Shown in pieces: positions 7,944-15,802 of a DNA stretch of 64,000 bases. The translations under genes and the position numbers were made by a program. The first letter of the stretch is position 1; every line of letters starts with the position of its first letter. The DNA is from Bradyrhizobium tropiciagri (GTDB lineage Bacteria; Pseudomonadota; Alphaproteobacteria; Rhizobiales; Xanthobacteraceae). The notes under the pieces were generated by a model that was not told the origin of the DNA, did not search any database, and worked only from the letters and a program-made list of their open reading frames with translations. The DNA lies in contig NZ_JAFCKF010000003.1 in NCBI RefSeq assembly GCF_018130545.1, forward strand, positions 558,001 to 622,000, written 5' to 3'.

Positions 7944-8336
7944 ATGTGGCGCCGGCGCGCCGGGATTGCTGGGGTGCTGTTGCTGGCGGGTTCATTGACG
8001 ACGCACGCCGGCGCCGAGCCGTGCAGCACCGCGGCGAAGCGGATCGACATGACGGCGTCGCTGCGCCGTGCCGCGGAGGACCGGCCCGTCAACATCACCT
8101 TCGCGACCAAAGCGCGTGGCGTGAAACTGCCTGCCGCCGTGATCGAGACATACCCCGAGGAGATCACGATCATCCTGCAACATGAATTCGATCGCCTCGT
8201 GGTGACGGACGACGGCTTCGAGGTCGGCATCTGGTTCAACCGCAAATATGCCAGGGTGACGGTGCCGTTCGACGCGGTCAGGGCCCTGTGGGACGGCACG
8301 GTTCAGATGTGCGCGGACGGTCAGCCGGAGCAGTGA
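7944..8336 (+). CDS. Probably exported SspB-like protein
   Basis: The 130-residue protein begins with a likely signal peptide (MWRRRAGIAGVLLLAGSLTTHAGA; cleavage near residue 24) and has one Cys near each end of the mature part (Cys27 and the Cys of VQMCADG). The middle (about 50-115) follows the ClpXP adaptor SspB: GVKLPAAVIETYPEEITIIL, then QHEFDRLVVTDDGFEVGIWF and VTVPFDAVRALWD. SspB is normally a cytoplasmic adaptor that delivers ssrA-tagged proteins to ClpX, and its flexible C-terminal ClpX-binding tail is not evident here. Exported, it would need another role. The fold call is from visible pattern similarity. Confidence 0.65.
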   Translation: MWRRRAGIAGVLLLAGSLTTHAGAEPCSTAAKRIDMTASLRRAAEDRPVNITFATKARGVKLPAAVIETYPEEITIILQHEFDRLVVTDDGFEVGIWFNRKYARVTVPFDAVRALWDGTVQMCADGQPEQ

Positions 8337-8390
8337 CCATCGACGTGCAGAGCTTGGAAAATCAGGCGAAGGTTGCTCCGCACATTCAGT

Positions 8391-8512
8391 GTCGTCCCTG
8401 CGAAAGCAGGGACCCATACGCCGCAGCGGCTGTTGTCAAAGACGCTCGTCGTTCCAGCGGCGCACAACAATCAAAGTTCGTGGTTATGGGTCCCTGCTTT
8501 CGCAGGGACGAC
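8391..8512. repeat. Dispersed palindromic repeat, family A, intact copy
   Basis: A perfect 28-base inverted repeat (8391-8418 and 8485-8512) flanks a 66-base centre. The arm begins GTCGTCCCTGCGAAAGCAGG, itself a small hairpin. It lies between two convergent genes and is the same family as 6910-7048. It has no coding capacity for a transposase, so it is a non-autonomous intergenic element. Confidence 0.85.
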
Positions 8513-8550
8513 GGCTTTATTTGCAGGCAGGCTCGCCACCTAACGCCCCC

Positions 8551-9336
8551 TCACGTGAACGTCGCTTCCACCTTGCCGAGACCATCGAGCTCCATCACGA
8601 CCGCGTCGCCCGCGTTCAGCCAGATCGTCTTGACCAGGCTGCCGGTCATCACGATCTGCCCGGCATGCAGGCCGCGGCCCTCGGTGGCGAGATGATTGGC
8701 GAGCCAGGCGAGCGCGTTGTGGGGATGGCCCAGCACGTCGGCGCCGGTGCCGCGCCCTTCCTCCTTGCCGTTGACAATCGCGCGCCCGGTGACCGCGCGC
8801 AGATCGGGCACGGTGATGCGCGGCACGGCTTCGCCGAGCACGCAGCCGGCGGCGAAGAAGTCGTCGGCGATCAGCGTCGGCGCGCCCAGCGTCTCCCATT
8901 TGACGTAGCGGTCGTCGACGATCTCGATCGCGGGATGATAGGCCTCGATCGCCTCCGCGACCCATTCAGCGGTGAACGGCGCTTCGCTCGGCGCGAGGTT
9001 GCGCGCCAGCCGCACCGCGATCTCGCACTCGACGCCGACATGGACGAAATCGGCTGCCGGCAGCCGCACGCCGCTGTCATGCACCACCTTCTCGAATATG
9101 CCGCCGCCGCAGGGATGCGGGATGTTGATGTACTCCTGCATCACCGCGCTGGTGCAGCCGATCTTGTAGCCGACCAGGCTACCGACCTGCGGCTGCAGCA
9201 GATCGTGCAGCGCGTACTGCACCTGATAGCCTTCGGCCTCGTCAAGCGGCACGACGTCCTTGGGAAGCGCCTTGAGCGGCGCGCGATTGCGACGCGCACT
9301 GGCGATCGCCTTTGCGGCCGCGAGGACCCGATCCAT
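8551..9336 (-). CDS. FAH-family hydratase (2-keto-4-pentenoate hydratase-like)
   Basis: The 261-residue protein starts at an ATG preceded by GGGAGG. It has the MhpD/fumarylacetoacetate-hydrolase fold: VGYKIGCTSAVMQEYINI, metal-binding acidic residues in HVGVECEIAVRLARN, EIVDDRY, and the C-terminal GQIVMTGSLVKTIWLNAGD. Family members hydrate 2-keto-4-pentenoate or decarboxylate oxalocrotonate in aromatic meta-cleavage. No other catabolic gene is adjacent, so the substrate is open. Length matches the family (about 260). Confidence 0.85.
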   Translation of the reverse strand: MDRVLAAAKAIASARRNRAPLKALPKDVVPLDEAEGYQVQYALHDLLQPQVGSLVGYKIGCTSAVMQEYINIPHPCGGGIFEKVVHDSGVRLPAADFVHVGVECEIAVRLARNLAPSEAPFTAEWVAEAIEAYHPAIEIVDDRYVKWETLGAPTLIADDFFAAGCVLGEAVPRITVPDLRAVTGRAIVNGKEEGRGTGADVLGHPHNALAWLANHLATEGRGLHAGQIVMTGSLVKTIWLNAGDAVVMELDGLGKVEATFT

Positions 9337-9444
9337 CTGCGCAGCCTCCCTGAAGTTCTCGCCAGCGCGGTGGCGCCAGCGTCTGCTCACGGCAATTCAG
9401 CACTCGCCGACGCGTCTGGCAAGCACGCTGGACGGGAGCGGCCG

Positions 9445-10473
9445 TCAGGCCTTGACCAAGCCCAGCCTAATCAGGCTCTCGGCGGTGGCGACCAGCATCT
9501 CCTCATTGCCGCGCGGGCGCCAGCCGAGCAGGCTCTGTGCCTTCGCGCTGGTCGCGCGGCGCACCTTGCCGAGCAGCGGTAGCGCAGCGCGGGCCAACGG
9601 GTTGCGCCGCGCGGCGAGCCGCGTCATCCAGTCCGGCGCCTGGAACCGGGGCACTCCCCGCGCCTTGCTGCCGAGTTTTTTGCGCAGCACCCGCGCCACT
9701 TGCAGCACCGACATGGTCTCGCCGGCGACCGCGAGGAACCGCTCGCCCTTGGCCTTGGGCGATGTCATGGCGCGCAGATGCAGGTCGGCGACGTCGCGCA
9801 CGTCGACCAGGCCGAAATGGATCCGCGGCACCGCCGGCATCGCGCCGTCGAGCAGCGCCTTGATGATGCCGATCGACTCCGAGAAGTCGGCGCCGAGCGC
9901 CGGGCCGAACACGGCGGTGGGATTGACCACCGCAAGCTCGAGGCCACCTCCTTCGCGGGCGATGAAATCCCAGGCGGCGCGCTCGGCCAGCGTCTTGGAT
10001 TTCGGATAGGCCTGCACATCGGGGCCATCCAGATTGGACCACACGGTCTCATCGAACGGTTTGGCTTGCGGCGGGTGGCCATAGCCGATCGCGGCGAACG
10101 ACGATGTGACGACGACACGCTTGACGCCGGCATCACGCGCCGCGCGCAACACCCGCAGCGTGCCTTCCCGCGCCGGAACGATCAGCTCGTTCTCGTCCTC
10201 CGGCACGTGAGCACCGAGCGGCGATGCGACATGCAGCACGTAGTCGCACCCAGCGGCCGCCTCGCGCCAGCCGTCGTCGCGCAGCAGGTCGGCAGTGACG
10301 AAGCCGACCTGGTCGGCCGTCAGCGCGCCGCCCTCGCGCAGCATCGCAATCACGTCCCTGCTGCGATCCGGATTGCGCACCGTGGTTCGCACCGCGTGCC
10401 CATCGGCGAGCAGCTGCAGAATGGTATGCACGCCGATGAAGCCCGAGCCGCCCGTGACCAAAACCGTGCTCAT
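9445..10473 (-). CDS. Extended SDR, dihydroflavonol-reductase-like epimerase
   Basis: The 342-residue NAD(P)-dependent enzyme has the Rossmann glycine motif TGGSGFIGVH at residues 7-16, TADLLRD for the adenine-ring Asp, and the Y-x-x-x-K active site in AYPKSK, with an upstream Ser in VVTSSFAA. This suits the aldehyde/dihydroflavonol reductase branch of extended SDRs. It is divergent from an HxlR regulator, 95 bases apart, so it is the likely regulatory target. The substrate is unknown. Confidence 0.85.
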   Translation of the reverse strand: MSTVLVTGGSGFIGVHTILQLLADGHAVRTTVRNPDRSRDVIAMLREGGALTADQVGFVTADLLRDDGWREAAAGCDYVLHVASPLGAHVPEDENELIVPAREGTLRVLRAARDAGVKRVVVTSSFAAIGYGHPPQAKPFDETVWSNLDGPDVQAYPKSKTLAERAAWDFIAREGGGLELAVVNPTAVFGPALGADFSESIGIIKALLDGAMPAVPRIHFGLVDVRDVADLHLRAMTSPKAKGERFLAVAGETMSVLQVARVLRKKLGSKARGVPRFQAPDWMTRLAARRNPLARAALPLLGKVRRATSAKAQSLLGWRPRGNEEMLVATAESLIRLGLVKA

Positions 10474-10568
10474 GTCCTCGCCCTCTTGATGGTTCGGCGG
10501 GATCGGACAGTGCGCCGCCCACCCTGCACAGCCCGCATCTGGTCACTATCTGACGTTGGACAAGTAGA

Positions 10569-10997
10569 ATGAAATTCGAGACCGGTATGGAAAACAATAC
10601 CAGCGAACTGTGTGACGGCGGTGAATGCGAGAGCTGCCCGACCGACCCGAGCCTGCTGATCGAGTTCAAGCACGCGATCCACGCGCTCGGAGGAAAATGG
10701 AAGCTTGAGATCCTGTTCACGCTGATGAATGGCGGTGTGCGGTTCGGCGCGTTGCGCCGCGCGCTGGTGCCGATCACCCAGCACATGCTGACCGCGCAAC
10801 TGCGCGAGCTCGAGCGCGACGGCCTGGTGTCGCGCAAGGTCCTCGCCAAGAAGCCGCTGCAGGTCGCATACGAGCTGACGGATTCGGCGTGGAACCTGAC
10901 GCCGGCGTTCCGCGAACTGCTGGCGTGGTCGAAGGCGTTCGGCCCGCGCCGTCAGGCGGAGACGAGCGAGACGACGGTCGGAGTGGCAACCGGCTGA
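10569..10997 (+). CDS. HxlR-family regulator with Cys-rich N terminus
   Basis: The 142-residue regulator has a winged-helix HxlR core: LGGKWKLEILFTLMNGGVRF, then LRRALVPITQHMLTAQLREL, and ERDGLVSRKVLAKKPLQVAYEL. The N-terminal leader contains three cysteines (CDGGECESCP). HxlR proteins such as YodB and HypR sense reactive electrophiles through a Cys just before helix 1, and Cys-Pro occurs here at that place. It is divergent from the SDR gene it probably represses. Confidence 0.88.
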   Translation: MKFETGMENNTSELCDGGECESCPTDPSLLIEFKHAIHALGGKWKLEILFTLMNGGVRFGALRRALVPITQHMLTAQLRELERDGLVSRKVLAKKPLQVAYELTDSAWNLTPAFRELLAWSKAFGPRRQAETSETTVGVATG

Positions 10998-11237
10998 ATG
11001 ATCTCGAGTTGCCGAAGCATCGGGGCTCGGCCCCTCTCCCGACACTCGGTTCACTGGAATCCCACGAGCGCGGGCTCGCAGCGACGATCAGCGCTTCCCC
11101 GTTGGAAGCGTGTTTCCTTGCGGAACCAGATCAGCCCAGGAAGAACACCGAGGCGACGTTGAGAATGCGTGTCATCATGGCGGCGCGAACCTGCAACCGG
11201 TGCGCGCCGGAATCAATCGGTGGTGGTCACCCCACCA

Positions 11238-11648
11238 CTATTCGTCGCGATAGACCTTCTCGCGCTTCTCGTGGCGTTCCTGCGCCTCCACCGACAGCGT
11301 CGCGATCGGGCGGGCTTCGAGCCGCTTCAGCGAGATCGGGTCACCGGTCTCTTCGCAATAGCCGTAGGTGTTGTCTTCGATGCGCTGGAGCGCCGCGTCG
11401 ATCTTGGAGATCAGCTTGCGCTGACGATCCCGGGCACGGAGTTCGATCGCGCGGTCGGTTTCCGAGGAAGCTCGGTCCGCGAGGTCGGGGTGATTGACGT
11501 TCTCTTCCTGCAACGTCTGCAGCGTGACCTTCGATTCGCGGAGGATCTCATCCTTCCAGGCCAGCAGCTTGGCGCGGAAATAGTCGCGCTGCCGCTCATT
11601 CATGAAAGGCTCTTTTTCAGTCGGCCGGTAGTTCTTCAGCTTTTCCAA
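11238..11648 (-). CDS. dksA: RNA polymerase-binding transcription factor DksA
   Basis: The 136-residue protein has the DksA coiled coil (MNERQRDYFRAKLLAWKDEI, then HPDLADRASSETDRAIELRA), including the acidic tip D-x-x-D/E region that reaches into the RNA polymerase secondary channel. The zinc-finger region keeps only one Cys (YGYCEETGDPISLKRLEARP). The other ligand positions are Thr, Ser and Ala, as in redox-insensitive alphaproteobacterial DksA. It tunes rRNA and stress promoters with ppGpp. The open frame begins at a TTG at 11648; the ATG at 11603 is a shorter alternative. A 7-bp hairpin (11220-11238) lies at the stop and may act as terminator. Confidence 0.92.
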   Translation of the reverse strand: MEKLKNYRPTEKEPFMNERQRDYFRAKLLAWKDEILRESKVTLQTLQEENVNHPDLADRASSETDRAIELRARDRQRKLISKIDAALQRIEDNTYGYCEETGDPISLKRLEARPIATLSVEAQERHEKREKVYRDE

Positions 11649-11669
11649 AGGCAGCCATGTCCCTGTGAG

Positions 11670-11693
11670 GCGGAGGGAACAGGACCCCTCCGC
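11670..11693 (-). promoter_or_regulatory. 5' leader hairpin of dksA
   Basis: GCGGAGGG (11670-11677) pairs with CCCTCCGC (11686-11693) around an 8-base loop, about 20 bases upstream of the TTG start of dksA on the minus strand. On this strand it would form a stable hairpin in the mRNA leader and could influence translation or mark the end of the upstream transcript. There is no T tract. Confidence 0.45.
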
Positions 11694-11825
11694 GCGGCGC
11701 CTTATATAGCCACGTCATGTGACAGACAATATCTGCCACCACGAAAGGCGGGGGGCCCCCAAGGCCTTGCACAGGCAAACTTATCCGCCCTCCCTGGGGG
11801 CCGTATTATCCCTGGTCCCGGCCCC

Positions 11826-12437
11826 TCAATAGCCGACCGTGAAGCGCTGGCGGATATGGGCCGGGCGCTCGATTTCGTCGGCGAGTGCAACTGCGAAATC
11901 CTCGAACGAGATCGAGCTTTTCCCGTCGGCTGCGGTCAGAAGCTGGTCGGTGCCGATGCGGAACTTGCCGGTCCGCTCACCGGGCACAAACAGCGCCGAG
12001 GGCGACAAAAAGGTCCAGTTCAGGTCCTTTTCCTGGCGCAGCAGGTCAAGGAATTCGGCCCCTTTCGTTGCCTCGGCCTTGTATTGAGCCGGGAAGTTCG
12101 GGGTGGTCACCAGGCGGACGCCGGGGGCCACTTCGAGGCTGCCGGCACCGCCGACCACGAGATAGCGGCCGACCCCGGACGCTTTGGCCGCCCCGATCAG
12201 CTTGACCGGGTCAGAGACCGAGAAATGGACGGAACTGATCGCGGCATCGTGGCCGGCCCACAGCGCCGCCAGCCCGGCCTGGTCGTTCACGTCGCCCTTG
12301 ACGGCCGTCACGTTCGGCAGCGCCGCAATCTTCTCCGGGTTGCGGGCGATGGCGGTGACGGCGTGGCCGCGGCGGGCCAGTTCCGCGGTTAGCCGCGAGC
12401 CGGCCTGGCCGGACGCGCCGGCGATGGCGATCTTCAT
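11826..12437 (-). CDS. NAD(P)H-binding atypical SDR
   Basis: The 203-residue protein starts at an ATG after GGAGACTTGAG. It has the N-terminal Rossmann motif MKIAIAGASGQAGSRL and then GHAVTAIARNPEK and VTAVKGDVND, typical of the NAD(P)-binding (NmrA/YwnB-like) atypical SDR group. This group lacks the usual Y-x-x-x-K dyad. The end (FTVGY) is the customary C terminus of the YwnB/BLVRB-like family. It is divergent from an HxlR regulator 104 bases away, which is its probable controller. Confidence 0.85.
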   Translation of the reverse strand: MKIAIAGASGQAGSRLTAELARRGHAVTAIARNPEKIAALPNVTAVKGDVNDQAGLAALWAGHDAAISSVHFSVSDPVKLIGAAKASGVGRYLVVGGAGSLEVAPGVRLVTTPNFPAQYKAEATKGAEFLDLLRQEKDLNWTFLSPSALFVPGERTGKFRIGTDQLLTAADGKSSISFEDFAVALADEIERPAHIRQRFTVGY

Positions 12438-12541
12438 CTCAAGTCTCCGACTGATAGTTTCCAATGGTGACTAGATAGCGAAATGGATGTAGGTGTGAAG
12501 AAGGCACTCTTGTCTCACCTGATTACGCCGGAGTAACCCCG

Positions 12542-12928
12542 ATGAAAGCCGCCAGCCTCAAGCCGGACGCCTATGCCGCCAATTGCCCGACGCGCCAGAT
12601 CCTCGACCGGGTCGGCGACAAATGGGCGGTGCTGATCCTGCTGTTGCTGCGCAACGAGCCGATGCGCTTCAACCAGCTGCGCCGCGCCATCGAGGGCATC
12701 TCGCAGAAAATGCTGTCACAGGTGCTGAAGAGCCTGGAGCGCGACGGGCTGCTGCGCCGCCGTGCGATCGCAACCGTTCCGGTCACGGTGGAGTATTCGA
12801 TCACGCCGCTCGGGCTGACGCTCGCCGAAGCGGTCGATCCGCTGCGCGACTGGGCCGAGCAGAATCTGAAGGAGGTGCTGGCCGCGCAACGCCGCTACGA
12901 CACGCAGCGCAAGGCGCTGGCGGCGTGA
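12542..12928 (+). CDS. HxlR-family transcriptional regulator
   Basis: The 128-residue winged-helix protein shows the HxlR core: NCPTRQILDRVGDKWAVLIL, then MRFNQLRRAIEGISQKMLSQ and LKSLERDGLLRRRAIATVPV. A single Cys-Pro precedes helix 1, the position of the sensing Cys in HypR- and YodB-type regulators. It is transcribed away from the atypical SDR gene and probably represses it. This is the second such pair within 2 kb. Confidence 0.9.
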   Translation: MKAASLKPDAYAANCPTRQILDRVGDKWAVLILLLLRNEPMRFNQLRRAIEGISQKMLSQVLKSLERDGLLRRRAIATVPVTVEYSITPLGLTLAEAVDPLRDWAEQNLKEVLAAQRRYDTQRKALAA

Positions 12929-12964
12929 GGCACTAGCGGCCTGAGATAGTCGATCGAGCGGAGC

Positions 12965-13378
12965 CTAGTACTGCCCGGCCTTGGCGAGCTCGACTTCGAC
13001 GCGCAGCTCGATCTCGCTCAGCACGGCATCGAGGCCGGGATCGCCGGAGGATTCCTTCAGGCTCGCCGCAGCATCGCGCAGCCGGTTCACGGTGGAGGAA
13101 TCGAAATTGCCGGAGAGCAGTCCGAGCTTCAGTGCGTCGAGCACGTCGAGCGCCCCCTTGCCGCGCGCGACCGAGCGCTTGCGGCGTTCGGTCGGGTCCT
13201 CGACACCTTGCAGCGCGAGCAGTGCATCGAGGCTGGCAGCGGCCTTCGGCGCGGTGGTGGAGCGGACCTCTTCCTGCGCGGTGGTTGCATCCGGCAGCGC
13301 GAAGCCGCTCGACGAGGTCCGCCGCGTCGAGCTGGTGGACGTGCCAAGCGTGGTGCCGTTCGGTCCGTAGATGCGCAT
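12965..13378 (-). CDS. fliX: Flagellar assembly trans-acting regulator FliX
   Basis: The 137-residue protein matches FliX: an opening MRIYGPNGTTLG, a Ser/Thr-rich linker, AAASLDALLALQGVEDPTER with RKRSVARGKGALDVLDALK, and the acidic helical C terminus. In Caulobacter FliX works with FlbD to couple assembly of the early flagellar structure to sigma-54 transcription of hook and filament genes. It is divergent from flgI, and a near-CtrA box lies 59 bases upstream of its start. Confidence 0.92.
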   Translation of the reverse strand: MRIYGPNGTTLGTSTSSTRRTSSSGFALPDATTAQEEVRSTTAPKAAASLDALLALQGVEDPTERRKRSVARGKGALDVLDALKLGLLSGNFDSSTVNRLRDAAASLKESSGDPGLDAVLSEIELRVEVELAKAGQY

Positions 13379-13436
13379 CTGGGTGATCCCGCAGGCCTGA
13401 ATGGGCCGAGCATCACCGTTTTATGGTTAACGACAC

Positions 13437-13451
13437 GTAAACGACCCGGCA
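13437..13451 (-). promoter_or_regulatory. Near-consensus CtrA box upstream of fliX
   Basis: TTAA-N7-TAAA differs from the CtrA consensus TTAA-N7-TTAA at one base. fliX is a class II, CtrA-dependent gene in Caulobacter, so the location is sensible. One match of this length can occur by chance. Confidence 0.4.
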
Positions 13452-13557
13452 ATTTCTGCCGCCGCACGGCAGTTTCGCGCTGCCTGGCCAACCCGAGCCA
13501 AACGGCGGTCCAAGAATTTCGATAAACATATCAATACATTGCCCGAACGAAACGAAG

Positions 13558-13572
13558 TGGCACGCAGCTCGC
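13558..13572 (+). promoter_or_regulatory. Sigma-54 promoter of the flgI operon
   Basis: TGGCACGCAGCTCGC fits the -24/-12 consensus TGGCAC-N5-TTGC with one mismatch. It ends 72 bases before the flgI ATG and points into it. Sigma-54 control fits the FliX-FlbD scheme for middle flagellar genes. Confidence 0.65.
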
Positions 13573-13644
13573 ATGGTTAATGCCGGATCGCCGTCATGGG
13601 AGTGTCGCGCGGTCCGCGCGTTGAAGTTCGAGGGGAGCATCGGG

Positions 13645-14769
13645 ATGCCCGGCATCCGCATCGTAAATCTAGTCGGAGTGGCCTGCGCTGCGTTGCTGGC
13701 GCTGGCGGCCTCCGTCATGCCGGCGGCCGCGACGTCGCGGATCAAGGATCTCGCCAATATCGAGGGCGTGCGCCAGAACCAGTTGATCGGCTACGGCCTC
13801 GTGGTCGGCCTCAACGGCACCGGCGATACGCTCAACAACATCCCGTTCACCAAGCAATCGCTGCAAGCGATGCTCGAGCGCATGGGCGTCAACATTCGCG
13901 GCGCCACCATCCGCACCGGCAACGTCGCCGCTGTAATGGTCACCGGCAACCTGCCGGCGTTCGGCACCCAGGGCACGCGGATGGACGTCACCGTCTCCGC
14001 ACTCGGCGATGCCAAGGATCTGCGCGGCGGCACCCTGCTCGTCACCCCCCTGCTCGGCGCCGACGGCAATGTCTACGCAGTGGCGCAGGGATCGGTCGCG
14101 GTCGCCGGCTTCGCGGCCGAAGGTGCCGCCGCCAGCGTCGTGCGCGGCGTGCCGACGGTCGGCCGGATCGCCAACGGCGCCATCATCGAGCGTGAGATCG
14201 AGTTCGCGCTCAATCGGCTGCCCAATGTACGCCTCGCGCTGCGCAACGCCGATTTCACCACCGCGAAACGGATCGCCGCCGCGGTCAACGACTATCTCGG
14301 CGTCAAGACTGCCGAGCCGATCGATCCGTCCACCGTACAGCTCTCGGTCCCGCCGGAGTTCAAGGGCAACGTCGTTGCCTTCCTGACCGAGATCGAGCAG
14401 TTGCAGGTCGATCCCGACCTCACCGCCAAGATTGTGATCGACGAGCGCTCCGGCATCATCGTGATGGGCCGCGACGTGCGCGTCGCGACCGTCGCGGTGG
14501 CACAGGGCAACCTCACGGTCACGATTTCGGAAGCCCCGCAGGTCAGCCAGCCCAATCCGCTGTCGCGCGGCCGAACGGTCGTGACGCCGCGCACCAGCGT
14601 CGGCGTCAGCGAGGACGGCAAGAAATTTGCGCTGGTCAGAAACGGCGTCTCGCTGCAGCAGCTGGTCGACGGCCTCAACGGTCTCGGCATCGGACCGCGC
14701 GACCTGATCAGCATCCTGCAGGCGATCAAGGCCGCCGGCGCCATCGAAGCCGACATCGAGGTGATGTGA
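13645..14769 (+). CDS. flgI: Flagellar P-ring protein FlgI
   Basis: The 374-residue protein starts at the ATG after GAGGGGAGC; an upstream in-frame ATG at 13573 lacks a site and would overlap the promoter. A Sec signal peptide (VACAALLALAASVMPAAA) precedes RIKDLANIEGVRQNQLIGYG, the FlgI hallmark. The C-terminal part has RSGIIVMGRDVRVATVAVAQ and LVDGLNGLGIGPRDLISILQ. It forms the P ring in the peptidoglycan layer with help from FlgA. It shares one base with the next gene (TGATG), so translation is coupled. Confidence 0.97.
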   Translation: MPGIRIVNLVGVACAALLALAASVMPAAATSRIKDLANIEGVRQNQLIGYGLVVGLNGTGDTLNNIPFTKQSLQAMLERMGVNIRGATIRTGNVAAVMVTGNLPAFGTQGTRMDVTVSALGDAKDLRGGTLLVTPLLGADGNVYAVAQGSVAVAGFAAEGAAASVVRGVPTVGRIANGAIIEREIEFALNRLPNVRLALRNADFTTAKRIAAAVNDYLGVKTAEPIDPSTVQLSVPPEFKGNVVAFLTEIEQLQVDPDLTAKIVIDERSGIIVMGRDVRVATVAVAQGNLTVTISEAPQVSQPNPLSRGRTVVTPRTSVGVSEDGKKFALVRNGVSLQQLVDGLNGLGIGPRDLISILQAIKAAGAIEADIEVM

Positions 14770-15125
14770 TGGCGAGCCTGATCAACAGCACCACCGGCAG
14801 CATGCCGAACAAGGCCTTGATGCCGATGTTCAACGGCCGTCCCGATCCTGTGCTGCAGGATGCGATGAAGAAAGTCACGCCGCAGCAAATCACCAAGGCG
14901 AAGGCGACGGCGACCGATTTCGAATCGATGTTCCTGAACTCGATGTTCTCGCAGATGACCACCGGCCTGAAGGGCGAAGGCCCGTACGGCGACACGGTCG
15001 GCACCGGACCGTGGCGCTCGATGCTGACAGACGAATATTCGAAGAACTTCGCCAAGTCCGGCGGCGTCGGCATTTCCAACGAAGTGTTCCGCTCGCTGAT
15101 CCTGCAGCAGGCGGGCAAGAGCTAA
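14769..15125 (+). CDS. FlgJ-N-like rod-binding protein
   Basis: The 118-residue protein corresponds to the N-terminal rod-binding domain of FlgJ and lacks the peptidoglycan hydrolase domain, as is usual in alphaproteobacteria (sometimes called CheL). The signature is TDFESMFLNSMFSQMTTGLK, then GDTVGTGPWRSMLTDEYSKN and SGGVGISNEVFRSLILQQ. It caps or scaffolds rod assembly in the periplasm. An ATG at the flgI stop is chosen over a GTG three bases earlier. Confidence 0.88.
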   Translation: MASLINSTTGSMPNKALMPMFNGRPDPVLQDAMKKVTPQQITKAKATATDFESMFLNSMFSQMTTGLKGEGPYGDTVGTGPWRSMLTDEYSKNFAKSGGVGISNEVFRSLILQQAGKS

Positions 15126-15141
15126 CTCGAGGAGCAGCGCG

Positions 15142-15639
15142 ATGAACCAGCGTCCACAGCAGCGGCCAGCGTCCGCGCCCGCCGCGCGGCCCGCAACGTC
15201 GACGCCGCCCGACGTCGCACGGCTCGCCAACGAGCTGACCGAAGTGATGAGCGGGTTGCTCGCCGTCGTCGAGCAGGAAACCGAATTCGTCCGCGCCGGC
15301 AAGATCCGCGAGGGCATGCGGCTCGAGGCGCAGAAGTCGGAGCTGTCGCGGCGCTACATGCTCGCGGTCGAACATCTGAAATCGATGCAGAAGATGCTGG
15401 CGCAGACCGATCCCGAATTGCTGGCGACGCTGCGGCGGCATCACGAGACGTTCCGCGCCATGCTGCAGGTCAATTTGACCGTGCTTGCGACCGCGCATGC
15501 AGTCTCCGAAGGCATCGTGCGCGGCGTCAATGCCGAGGTGCAGCGCCGCAACATCCCGAACACCTACACCGCGAACGGACAGCGCGCGGCGCCAGGCCCG
15601 CGCAACATGACGCCGATCGCGGTCAGCCGCACGCTCTGA
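15142..15639 (+). CDS. flgN: FlgN-family flagellar export chaperone
   Basis: The 165-residue protein follows the rod-binding gene after 16 bases with GAGGAGC in front. After a proline/alanine-rich leader (residues 1-25) come long amphipathic helices: VARLANELTEVMSGLLAVVE, then QKSELSRRYMLAVEHLKSMQ and ATLRRHHETFRAMLQVNLTV. This matches FlgN, the chaperone for hook-associated proteins FlgK and FlgL, which are encoded 4-8 kb downstream. The C-terminal tail ending in PIAVSRTL fits the substrate-binding end. Confidence 0.82.
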   Translation: MNQRPQQRPASAPAARPATSTPPDVARLANELTEVMSGLLAVVEQETEFVRAGKIREGMRLEAQKSELSRRYMLAVEHLKSMQKMLAQTDPELLATLRRHHETFRAMLQVNLTVLATAHAVSEGIVRGVNAEVQRRNIPNTYTANGQRAAPGPRNMTPIAVSRTL

Positions 15640-15802
15640 CGCGCTCGACGCGGACAATTTAGCTCAATTCGATGCGCTTCCGGCAGCGCGGCATTCAGCG
15701 TGTTCCCTAACAGCCTGTTGAGAGGTTCCCCGTAGAGTTGCGGATCGTGAGGGGTTGGGATTTGACTCAAGCAAACTAGTGCCTGTGCACTACGAGGCTG
15801 CC

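Noticed and set aside
8391-8512. Possible insertion sequence with terminal inverted repeats
   Set aside because: The centre is only 66 bases and no transposase frame is present, so it is called a small palindromic repeat.
11617-11658. Possible 13-residue leader peptide overlapping the dksA start
   Set aside because: An ATG at 11658 opens a short frame on the minus strand, but there is no clear ribosome site or attenuator structure beyond the 11670 hairpin.
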